Assembly (NCBI GenBank): GCA_964036045.1
Contig: OZ038381.1
Coordinates: 154,770,352 to 154,834,351, forward strand
Source: Eutreptiella sp. 'Long Island Sound 2002'
Lineage: Eukaryota; Euglenozoa; Euglenophyceae; Eutreptiales; Eutreptiaceae
DNA: 64,000 bases
Direction of reading: 5' to 3'
Of this stretch, positions 51,540 through 61,720 are shown piece by piece. Position 1 is the first letter of the stretch, and every line of letters starts with the position of its first letter. The notes under the pieces are model-generated. The model was not told the origin of the DNA. It did not search any database and was given only the letters and a program-made list of their open reading frames with translations. A program made the position numbers and the translations under genes.

Positions 51540-51895
51540 AAGAGGGCATCAGAAGTGGCTGCCTCAGGCCCACAAGAGGGCGGAAGTGCTACGTAACCCC
51601 TACATTCTTGGGGGTCCCCAAACAGGGGGACAAAATCAGAAGTGGCTGCCTCACCCCTTCCTTCTCGGGGGCCGGCAAGTGAGCGGAAGTGCTACGTAAC
51701 CCCTGCATTCTTGGGGGTCCCCAAAGAACGGGACAAAATCAGAAGTGGCTGCCTCACCCCTGCCTTCTTGGAGACCCAGAAGAGGGCAGAAGTGCTACAC
51801 AACCCCTGCATTCTCGGGGGTCCCTGAACAAAGAGACAAAATCAGAAGTGGCTGCCTCACCCTTGCCTTCTTGGGGGACAAAATCAGAAGTGGTG
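51540..51895. repeat. Minisatellite, about 3.5 copies of a 102-bp unit
   Basis: The phrase atcagaagtggctgcctca recurs near 51,551, 51,636, 51,738 and 51,841. The phrase gctacgtaacccctgcattc or close variants recurs near 51,586, 51,689 and 51,791. The spacing is mostly 102-103 bp. Confidence 0.8.
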
Positions 51896-52300
51896 GATCA
51901 AAAAAAGCGTGACTTGCTTTTTTTTTTGAAAAGGCATAACCCACTGGTTTTTTGGTTGTTTTTTTTGGCAATAGGTCGCGTATCAAAAGAAGCGTAGGTT
52001 GTGTAACAAAAACAGTGTACCTCGCTTTTTTTCATAAAAAAAAATAAAAAAAGGCTGTAGGTCGCGTATCAAAAAAAGTGTTGGTCGCGTAACAAACAAA
52101 GCGCAGCTCGCTTTTTTTTTTGAAAAAAAAAAAAGTGTAACTCGCTTATTTTTTTTGGGCAGTAGGTGGCGTATCAAAAAAAGCGTAGGTCGTGTAACAA
52201 AAAAAGGGTAACTCGCTTTTTTTTTTCAAAAAGCCGTAGGTCGCATAACTTTGTTTTTAGGTATAGGTCACATAACAAAACAAGTGTAAGTCGCGTGCCA
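51896..52300. repeat. Second minisatellite with A/T runs
   Basis: Units of roughly 75-100 bp carry aggtcgcgtatcaaaaaaag, gcgtaggtcgtgtaac and gtaactcgctttttttt variants, five copies in all. It abuts the preceding array. Confidence 0.75.
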
Positions 52301-52752
52301 CAAATTTTCCACGTTCAACTTACGCCTGAAAAAACAATCAGCGACTTACACCAAATAAAAAAAAATAAGCCACGCTTGACACCAAGGAGTCTCATGCCCC
52401 TCCCCCCAATCCGCAAGAGCGGCAGATGAAGAGGATTTGGTTCCAATTTGGAAAGCGGAATCACAAAATCCATCGCTGCCAAAACGACTACACCACCACC
52501 GAAGCGAAATACCAGTGATAAGATTAGGGTTAGGGTGATTTTGCTCCTTTGTGGGGAGGTGACAGTTGTGAAGGGATGGGCACATGGGACAATTTGCAAG
52601 ATATGCATGCAGTGCCCAGCCTATACAGTACAAGGCCAAAGGAGGATGCCCAAAGAAGGATCAGAAGGTAGCATTGTGCAGCAGGATTTTGGCCTCGTAA
52701 ATGCGCGACTAGGGGATCAAATAGACTCTATTGAAGATTAAAACTCACAGAA

Positions 52753-53531
52753 TCATTGGTGAAATGCTGCTGTGCAGTTGGCATCCAGCCTCCATCCATC
52801 CATGTATTCATACTTGCATGCAAATAGTGTAAAGCATGCATGCCAGACATGCATAGCATCACGCGCCAGACAAGGAGAGGATGGACCAACCGGATAGTGG
52901 TATGAAAAATCGGGGTTGTGACGGCCCTGTTCCGGCCTGTTCGTACTTGGAAGGGCTTTGCTACAACTGAGTTGGTGCACATGTTTGAGTTTGACCTGCC
53001 CACTCAACAAATGACCTGAATTGCCCAGTAGCGCAACCAAACAATGTGACGAGGTGGTAGCTCCCTGGCATCTAATACACCTTTTTCCGACAACATTTGC
53101 GAAGAACAACCCATTGTTATTGCACAGATTAGGGCAGCCCATAGTTGCCATATTTTTCAACACATTTGTCCACCATCACATGTTTGGCAACCATGCTTTA
53201 TTGCACCGGCTGGCCAAGGTTCGCCAGCTTTCGCATTCTTGACAGGCGTCTTGGCACTGATTGCAGTGTTTTTCGGTACTGATCAGGTTGCAGCTGTTGC
53301 TGCAAAAAACGAAGATAGTTGAAGGTACCGCCCATACAATGTACACAACAGAGACCCTGTTGCAACGTCACGGTGTTGTTGCCGAGTTGTGTCAAGGTCC
53401 ACGGTTGAACATGGTTCAACAGTGACCCCTTGCTGCCACAAACAGCACATTTTTCAACGACAATTGTCTGCTGACAAAAAGTGAACACAGTGGCACACAC
53501 GTACTTCTCATCACAGCACAGGAACCTTCAT
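52753..53531 (-). pseudogene. Cysteine-rich ORF pair, possible zinc-binding protein remnant
   Basis: The frame 53,531-53,198 has FLCCDEKYVC, KCAVCGSKG and LCCVHCMGG, ending in TAA; spacing suggests paired CX2C zinc ligands. A second frame, 53,163-52,753, has MGCPNLC and KRCIRCQG. Neither has a clear ATG at its beginning. They could be exons of one gene or remains of a transposon protein. Not identified. Confidence 0.3.
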
Positions 53532-53665
53532 TAAATTGTCCTTTTCTTTTATGCTGCAGCCAGAAATCAACTGTTTCGGACCAAGGGTTCAGTCTGATTC
53601 GAGGGACCCGGGTCCCCGAAACGGTGGGGATTGTTGTTGGACTGTGAGGTCGTCACTGTGCGATG

Positions 53666-54670
53666 CTACGTCACTTTACTGTTTGATTTGCTGTCCGAAT
53701 GCTGAGGTCTCCTCTGGAGTGCTGGTTTCATGCAACTGAGAGGGCGCAGACCCCTGTCGTGCTGCTTGGAGATGCCCCATGGGCAGGCCGCGTACCAGCC
53801 TTCGCCATGGTCCACATACCGATACTGCGCAACCTTCAGGCTGAAGGAAGACCTCCCGTACCCCACAAACCATGAAGCCCTGCGGCACACAGACAACGCA
53901 ACGACCGCACTCTCCTGGCACGATATGTTACCGACAAAGTCGCGGGCCCGCACAATGTGCGCGCCCCACGGCAACGTCCGGTTCAACAACCGATCATCCT
54001 CCAGAGAGATCTTGTAGCCCACTGCAACGAATACCTTGCGAACACGCAACAGCTCCGGGATGGTCTGCATGTGTTTGATGAGGAAGGCCAATGAGGGCGC
54101 AGTGTGGAGCACTGGATGCTGCTCCTTTTCAATGCGTGCGTGAAGGCACCCAAAGCGGTGCTGCTGGAAGGCGTCGACAATCCGTTGGGCTTGGGCTGAA
54201 AGGGACAGTACTGGCACGAGGGCCAGGTTGAAGGCATCAAAGAGCCGTGTATCGCCGGTGAATGTCCGGCGCTGCGCGCGTTCAAACTGGGTGAACGCGG
54301 CCCACGCCGCGGCATACGTGTATGGCTTCAGCTTGGTCCCCTGGGGCACACTGTCTCGTGGAAGAGTTCGGATGCCCAGGCGAGACATGGCCTGTATGAA
54401 CACGTCTTGTCGGAATACACTGCCAAAGGCCGCAGTTGTCCGCCGCTCCCACGGGCAGGAGGTGCTTAGCTGGGGTAGCACCATCTGGACGGGCTGGTGA
54501 CTGCAGTTGCGGGAGCGGCATGTGCGATGGGCCATCAGCAGGTACGCAAATAAGGCCGCCAGTTGGTTGCAGAGGCCCTCGGACAGCAGCGGCAAATGGT
54601 ATACCTGCCCGCCCACAGCACGCGGCCCATGTGACACTATCAACAGCACCAACGCCCAGCGCATCCACAT
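53666..54670 (-). CDS. O-fucosyltransferase-like type II membrane protein (334 aa)
   Basis: Start chosen at ATG 54,670 because MWMRWALVLLIVSHG forms a signal anchor; the frame is open further upstream but without ATG. Motifs fit the GDP-fucose O-fucosyltransferase superfamily: EGLCNQLAALFAYLLMAH near the N-terminus (sugar-nucleotide site region), CLHARIEKE in the middle (family HxRxE-like) and WFVGYGRSSFSLKVAQYR near the C-terminus (conserved G..SSFS). Two NxS/T sites and several cysteines suggest a Golgi/ER lumenal domain. It is single-exon and ends in TAG. Acceptor substrate cannot be predicted. A divergent glycosyltransferase of another fold-related family is the alternative. Confidence 0.55.
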   Translation of the reverse strand: MWMRWALVLLIVSHGPRAVGGQVYHLPLLSEGLCNQLAALFAYLLMAHRTCRSRNCSHQPVQMVLPQLSTSCPWERRTTAAFGSVFRQDVFIQAMSRLGIRTLPRDSVPQGTKLKPYTYAAAWAAFTQFERAQRRTFTGDTRLFDAFNLALVPVLSLSAQAQRIVDAFQQHRFGCLHARIEKEQHPVLHTAPSLAFLIKHMQTIPELLRVRKVFVAVGYKISLEDDRLLNRTLPWGAHIVRARDFVGNISCQESAVVALSVCRRASWFVGYGRSSFSLKVAQYRYVDHGEGWYAACPWGISKQHDRGLRPLSCMKPALQRRPQHSDSKSNSKVT

Positions 54671-54745
54671 TGGGAGAGGAGCACGCCTCGTGCCTTTGGC
54701 CCGCAGATGCCTAGCCGCAGCAAGAAATTGTTGTGGCGAACACAA

Positions 54746-57369
54746 GTCCGAAACTCAGGCGGTCGAACACTGACTCCCACTGTTAAACGGACGGAACTGC
54801 AGCGGCAGATCGAAGCCTCTGCAAGCCTCAACAATGTGCACAGCGTTGTCCTGGCATATTTGGAAGCATCTGGAAACCATTGCATAGTGACATCAAAGCG
54901 CCCGCTGTGTAGCGCCAAATATGAAACATGGAACCATTGCTCTTGGTCCCAGCATTGTGGGATGCCGGCAGCAAATTCTGGATTTTGGTGGTGGTATGGA
55001 CCCAACTTGCAACGTGATGGAGTGGGACAAGTGGCAAGTCAACTCAGAACTGAGATACAGTGATGAATGATCTAAACGAGAGGCTTGGACAAGGACTGCC
55101 CCAAAGAACAGCTCTCCCCTCCGTTTTACTTAGAACAGCCCTCTGGACCGGCGTTTCCCGGCCAGCCTTCAACGATTGGCCTACTCTGAGCGGCCAACTG
55201 CTACGCCTTGTGGATGCATTGTGGAGCAGGCACTGTGTTGGTTTGGCGATCCTCCGCTGGGACGAATGGTGTGCCTGAATGCAAAGCAAGGCAAACTAAA
55301 AAGGTGATTGCAAAGCCCTCCTCGTCCACTTGATACACGTCCAGCAACCAAGATGGGGTTGGGGGGTGAAATATTTGCCTGGGGACTCTTTGCCTGGGCA
55401 AAGCAGCGATCAGGGATTCTTTTGCCCCCCACCCACCCCCCGACCCTGATCCCAGTTCTTAACAGGCACGACGGCTGCCATGCCCAAACTGTATCTTCTG
55501 CTCTGTGCTTTTGTGTGTGATCAATTCAACTGTTGGGAGGTATGGAGCGGGGGAGGTGTTGAGACAATCGAGGTCGGCAGCCAGCGTTTAGACAATTCCA
55601 GCCATTAATTCTCAGAGGGGAGGTATTGGGGGGCATGGGCAGGCGGTTTTGGCTCTGGTTCTAGTTCTGGTAGGCGCCAGACCCTTGGCCCCGCGCCTGC
55701 TCATCGGCACTTGGGGGCCTAAGGCAAGGAGAAGCAAGAGGTTTTGAGTCAGCCACGACGTCCGTTGTCTCGCCGCCCCGGTCTCTGCCTGCATTAGTCC
55801 TCGCTGGGTTGGGCTCGCCACCAGACTGCAGCAGCATCCGCATGCACTAGGACCTGAGTGCAGTCTAACTCATCTGCACCAGCATGTACCCGCACCGGTA
55901 TCGCAGTGCCATAATATAGCTATCCACTCGGGGTCAACGTCGGTGCTCAGGGTGGGTGGTCGGTGTCCCAAACCACGCAGACCCCCCCTTCTAAACGGAG
56001 CCTGAACTGCATTTGCCAGGTTGCTTTGCCATAACATGGCCTGTCTACTGCTTTGCTGTCATTATGTGAGAACCGAGGGATATGTGCTGGTCCAATTTGT
56101 GAATGGTTCTCACCCCCAATGTCACAACATGCACCCTCCCCCCCCAAGTCACACAGTGCCCCAAAGATGGATGGCACAAACCTCCTCTCCCCATTCACCC
56201 CCCGCCCTCCCTTTACCCTGCCCCCCACTCACCATGGTAGGAGCGCTCAGCATATGTGCAGAGAAGGGTAAGCTGGGGTCACCCAACAGTTTTTCCCCCA
56301 CATTGTGTAGCGCCCCTGGCGCCGTATCTGTGGAACATCTGTGGTGGTGCTGTATCCATGACAACACACTGAGTTCCTGAAGCGATTTCAGTGGGCAACC
56401 ACCATCGTCGCTTTTTGGTGGCCCATTGGTGACCTAGTGAGCACCGGCATAAAAGCCCTCATGATGGTGGCATGTGAGTAAGAAGACCCACTAGGGTTGC
56501 TGTGGATCAGACATAAGGACAGTCCCGCATCGTGGGGATGGTCCCACGTTCTGAGAGAAGGACAGTGTCTCGATCGGACATGGGAACAGTCCCGCCATCT
56601 GACACCCCAGGGATCTTGGACGGCAAAGAACAATGAGCCTGTCCCCCGGGGTGGCAGGCCAGCATTGTCCACCCCTCCCTCTCTGTTCTGTGTTCTGTCC
56701 CAGGAGGAAGGAAACATGCGGCATGGACAAGGCAAGGATGGTCCTCCCCTCCCTCCCCTTTCCCATTTCCCATGGACAGGAGAAGACTAGTGACCTGGGT
56801 GCCCAGCACAGGGCTCCCGTCGCATGGACAAGAGTCGCCCAGCAGATGGCTGGCAGCACGTTGACTGACGAGGATTTCTTGTTGTCCTCAATGCATCTTA
56901 GCTCGGTATGGTGACAGCACTGATGCACACCGCCACCCAACGGTATGCACTCACTGGTGGCCTGTCCTCAGGCATCCATCAGTCCCTTTGTTGTATGCAG
57001 AAAGGTACTTATGGTCTGTTATTGGCCACTGATGAGCAACTGTCTTATGTGCTGCTAGCGTGTCCTGCCCACATGTGGAGAAATGGAAGAACATTCATGA
57101 CCGCCCCCAGCGGAATGTTACGGATGTGTGCGTGGTTCGTGGCTGAGGGTGGTTACTGCAAACTTTAAGTTCCAATCATCACCCAAGCCCCCTGGCTGCA
57201 CTTAGATAGCGGATGGTGCAGTCCATGCCCATGGACTGTGATGTGTATACCCCTGGCAGAAACCCTCGGACACATGCATGCCGTGGTGCATACGCAATGT
57301 TCTTCAGTCATACAGAGGCAGAGGACAGGGGTGGTCCCAAATGGTGCTCAACGTATCTTTGGTTGCATT
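54746..57369. other. Region without a recognised gene
   Basis: Short overlapping ORFs on both strands, with homopolymer C near 55,425. No domain, repeat array or splice structure was recognised. Confidence 0.4.
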
Positions 57370-57397
57370 TCAATTTAGGGGAAGGTGCCATGTTGTC

Positions 57398-57894
57398 TCA
57401 AAACTGGGCCAGGGTGAGGAGATTCTGTCGTGGCGTGCACCAGAGGGGGTAACCTTGCTCGGAAAACTCCAAAGTGCCCAACCGCCACATGGCGTCGGTG
57501 CGCTTTTGATTTGCTCCCCCACCCTGGGACGTCCACGGGGGGGGGGGGGCAGAAAAATGGGTGCTCTTCCGGGTCTGAGGTGGTGCGGAAGGTTGTTTCG
57601 CTGGAGTTGCTGGTGGTGCTGACGATGCTTGTGCTGTTCGGGTTTCGGCACCAGGCTTAGCTGGAGTTGGAGGCTGGGGTGTAGGCTGGTTGCTGGGGGT
57701 AGTGGTGGTGCTGCTGTCTGTGTGGTCTCTTCCTTCACGAAGGACGAAGCAAGCTTCCTTGCACTGCTTGGCATATTCTCCCAAACCTTCGGCCCCTTGC
57801 TTTTAGAGTGCTCCTGCCCAGCTTCATTAAGCTTCTTGATCAAGGCCCCGCATCCGCAGCGGTACTGATGAGATGGCACACTGAGGTCTGACAA
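57398..57894 (-). CDS. Possible proline/threonine-rich protein exon
   Basis: Starts with HQYRCGCGALIKKLNEAGQE. A second frame, EYAKQCKEACFVLREGRD, then leads into a P/T/A-rich tail. The two halves are in different frames and need a shift or tiny intron near 57,790. A G run at 57,539-57,550 encodes part of the tail. No family is recognised. Confidence 0.25.
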
Positions 57895-58469
57895 GCGGAA
57901 GGAAGTGGAAGAAAAACGCGAAAAGAAGGGAACAAACTGTCACATTTGTTGATGTAGGTGCGATTTGAATCTGCACCCTACATTTCAGCCCTTAGGTCCA
58001 AGCATTGTATACACTCAGCTTCTCAGTCCCTCTGACAACCATGGACACAAAGGAGAGACCGCCTGCTCAATCCAAAGGCATAATCATAAGAGGGAGGCTT
58101 CCCAGACTTTTCACCCACACCCGTGCTGAGACAGACCCCCAGATCCCCCCGCCACCCAAGCTGTTGCAGCATGTGAGGCGCAGAGGCTATATCATCTTGG
58201 CTTCATTGCTCTGATCTGGGTGTTGTTGTCAGGAGCTACGGATGCCTTGGGCGCACCAGAGTTGTCTGTGAGCGGGGGCATGAGACTGAATGGGCTGTTA
58301 TGTTTGGCGGTCCATGGTACGATCAGTGTCCAAGTCCTGGCCCAGCCATGCCTGATCAACTTCCGCATGACGCACCAGCTCTTTCCACAGGGGGCGTTGT
58401 GGTGTAGATCTGCACATAACCTCCGCCCCCCCCCCGCTCCTCCGCTGGATGGCCCAATGGCTAGGGTCA

Positions 58470-58497
58470 GGTTAGGGTTAGGCTAGTAACCCTAACC
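58470..58497. repeat. Inverted telomere-like repeat
   Basis: GGTTAGGGTTA (58,470-58,480) and TAACCCTAACC (58,487-58,497) flank the 6-nt loop GGCTAG. This is a head-to-head copy of two TTAGGG-like units. A similar single-orientation gattagggttagggtg lies near 52,521. Confidence 0.7.
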
Positions 58498-59034
58498 CAA
58501 ATTGTGCAAATCGGGTGTTGAAAACGCCACAGAGGAATGTACACAGCCACAGAGGAACAAACCCCCACATCCATCCGCATCCCATGCCCATGAGACGTCC
58601 CCTTGTACCCCATGTACAGATCGTGCATCCTTGGACAGCAAATGGCTCATGGGTTGTACGTGCCCAGGGCCCCCGTCTCATGCCACAGCGGCTCTGTGGC
58701 CTCTGCCGACAATGCGCATGTTCTTCCGAGGGAGCAAATTGGAGGGCGGCGACAAAACAGACCAGGGGTAGACATGGACCGCACTCTGATACCGATGTTG
58801 TCTTCGGTGCTCGCAAACCGGTCCGGTCCCAAGGTATGGCCAGTCCGGGGGATGCCCATTCACTTTGCTTTGACATCTGAAAGCTGAACCAATGCATCGA
58901 CCCGTCCACTTCTTTGGCGACGCCCGTGCCTGCGCCGTCCCCAACTTTATGCGCGTGATGCAACATGGAGAGAGGCCATACAGCCACAACTTGTACACGG
59001 CGCTGGGGAGCCCCATTCCTGCACTTGCTGGTGC

Positions 59035-61033
59035 TCAGCGTGTGGCCTCTGTCTCCTCCATGGCACGCCGCACCCCGTTGCCAGTCTGTGCCCTCCGGAG
59101 GCCTTGTTGTGCATCGCCCGCCTCCGGGACCTGCCGGGCCCGCTCATCTCCTGCGACGTCCCTGCTCACACCCGCAGGCCGCAGATGCCTCGGCAGCAGC
59201 TCCGCGATTTGGGTCAAAGTTGACGGGCGGCCAAGTCCCAAAGCCCATTCGTCCAGAGCCTCCGCGTAGCTACGGTTCAGCTCAACCTCCGGACGTCGTG
59301 CGGCCACGAAGGCCACTGCGTCGAAGAGTGACCAGTGCTCGTGCGTGCGCAGCAAGTGAGCCACGACCACTGCAGCTGACCGTGACCGCCCCATTTGACA
59401 GTGAATGAACACGCGACCGCAATGCAACCCTGTCACCACAGCCTCCAGCGCCTGCGGGAGGCAGTCCATGAAGCGAACTTCTTCACCCACAACGTCGCGC
59501 AACCCCTCGCCGTCAAGTGGGTGACGCACATCAACATAGTACTGCCGGTGCTCTGGCCGCAGGGCGTCAAGGTGCGAGGGTACACGATCGGGGGCCATGT
59601 TAACAACGGCAGCGACGCCCATGAGTGGGGCCCAATCCGCAAGGGTGTGGACATGGCCCTGGTGACCTAATAGAATGCCTCCGTCCACAACATTTGGAAG
59701 CACCGGACGTACAGCATGCGAGAAGAGGTACGGATGATCCACCTACAGTGCAGTGAGGCGTCATTGTCACAGCTGCATCTGAATACACCCTACATCCTCA
59801 ATATCTCAACAGCTTACTAAACCAACCCATACACCCTCCTTTACTGGGCCCTACATCTTCCCCAACCGACGTTTACAAATTCCTCAATCATCCCACCAGC
59901 CCCTACATCGTTCCTTCCGCAACCACCCCCACATCTGCCCACTCACTCGTCCCCTTTGCACGAACCAGCAAACAGACTGAAAGTTGTGAAGTCAACACCG
60001 CGTGTTGTTGAGCCATAGTCTGACCATAGTAATCACCCCAGGCATGACACCCTTAACAAGGTGCACACTGTCCACCATCTAACTTCCATGCTGATGATTG
60101 TTGTCTTTGACAAGGGTATTTCCTGCACAAGGGGGGGTCTGGGGGTCTCAGCCAACTACCTGACCCACAGCGCGAGCCATAATCCTTGTCCGGCTTGATC
60201 GGCACCAATATCCATTGTTACACAAAACAAAGGGACCGGCACGAAAGCCCATTTCTCCAACACCCCCCCCCGTCGTTCGGCGGGCGTCGGTCCCCCCCCC
60301 CCTCCTTGGAGCAATTTTGAGGTCGCCAAGGTACAGTTGGAAGGATGAAATGGTGACGGAGGAATGTGCGGCTGGTCGCGGTGTTGGATGAGGAGTGCAA
60401 GAGTAGGGTTGATGGGGGCACACTCACCTGCAACTGGGGCAGTACGGTATCTGTGAGGGGACAGGCTGCCTTGTGAAGGCGTGTGCGCAGCACCTCCAGT
60501 GCCTCAGGCCCAACAGCAATACACAACGCATAGTCCCGCAGGGGCATGGCCGCGAGGGTGGGGAGGTCCGGGCACACAAGGCTCTCAGCGATCCTGGGCC
60601 CCTGAGGCCGCAGATCCACGACCGCCACGCTGTACCACAGCAGCATGTTGAGCGCAACCTCTGGGTCGGTAACGGGCTCCACTGGGGCGCAGCGCGGCGC
60701 CAAGACTCTTGCTACCCGGCACGGCAGCCCCTGCGACTCGCCGTGGGTGCCGCCACAGTCCAGTCGCCACAGTGCGTCCCGCGGGCGCAACCCATCCGGG
60801 AGACGACGCACGATTTCGACTCCCTCTCCTGGCGGCACGTTGGCAATGTGCTGCAGCCACGCATTGCCTACGAGCCTCACAATGTTGACAGGGGCTTTGG
60901 TTTGGCAGTGGCGCCAGCAGAGCCGCACGCCGTCCTTCCCAAACGGTTTGATCTCCAACTGAAGGTCCAGGTGAGGCTCTGTAGCGCCATTGTCTGACAA
61001 GTCTGGGGCCCTCATTTGACTGCCATGGCTCAT
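59035..61033 (-). CDS. Rhodanese-like plus dual-specificity phosphatase, two exons (437 aa)
   Basis: Exon 1 is 61,033-60,428 (ATG AGC CAT GGC; donor CAG/GTGAGTG) and exon 2 is 59,742-59,035 (acceptor CACTGTAG/GTG; stop TGA). Both ends are phase 0 and the join LPQLQ/VDHPYLFSH is natural; intron 685 bp. Exon 2 has the phosphatase signature HCQMGRSRSA (HCX5R; catalytic Cys codon 59,400-59,398), and the upstream YYVDVRHPLD supplies possible general-acid residues. Exon 1 ends with WYSVAVVDLRPQGPRIAES, like a rhodanese strand with its DxR motif, without an obvious active Cys. MAP-kinase phosphatases and STYX-like proteins share this order. The exon joining is inferred; the phosphatase domain is secure. 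Confidence 0.6.
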
Positions 61034-61139
61034 TGCTGCGGTAGAACAGAGAGGCGGTGTGTGTGCATGTGAGATGCCCAACATCTTTGAAGCAACTTCA
61101 TAGACATATGCATTTACGATGATTTTTTCCACCTTGACC

Positions 61140-61720
61140 TCAGTTGGACCATGTTTTGGTCCCAAAAATGGCCCATTTGCAAGGCGTTTTGGGACCTTTT
61201 GAAGGGAAAGACGGGCCACCACAAGCTCCAGACTCCACAAGCTCTAAAACGACTAGTTTAAATGCCCCCAAGGCTCTAGAATCACTCTTGAAAGAATGTG
61301 GGTTTGACCCATTTTGGGCCCTATTCCGATTCCGGCTTTTGGCATTGACTGTTAGAGGGTCAAAAGGGGTTCTTCGCGGGCTCGAAACGGCCTAAAACCA
61401 CTTGTTTGAGGATCCCACCCAAGTGGTATGGGGACAACTGTGGGAAAGGTCATTTTTGAGCCCTCACAGACCCCAAGTGCACCCTTTTTGGCCCCCGGTT
61501 GGTTTGGGCTCTGTGCACCACTGTCGCAGGTCTTAGCGCCCTGCTACAGGGGTCTATGTGACCTGGTGCACAATTTTGAGGCACGGAAACCGCAAAAATT
61601 GGGATTGAGTCATATGTTGGTCAATGCTTTTGGTGATTTTTCTAGGGGCAGCATAGGTCGCCAGGGGCGAAAAAAGGGCTAGAAACACTTGTATGAGCAT
61701 CCCACGCGCAGTGCTTCTGA
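61140..61720. repeat. Divergent direct repeats with about 144-bp register
   Basis: The phrase ctaaaaccacttgtttgaggatcccaccc near 61,391 has related copies near 61,246 and 61,678. Spacings are about 144 and 287 bp. The copies are degenerate. Confidence 0.35.
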
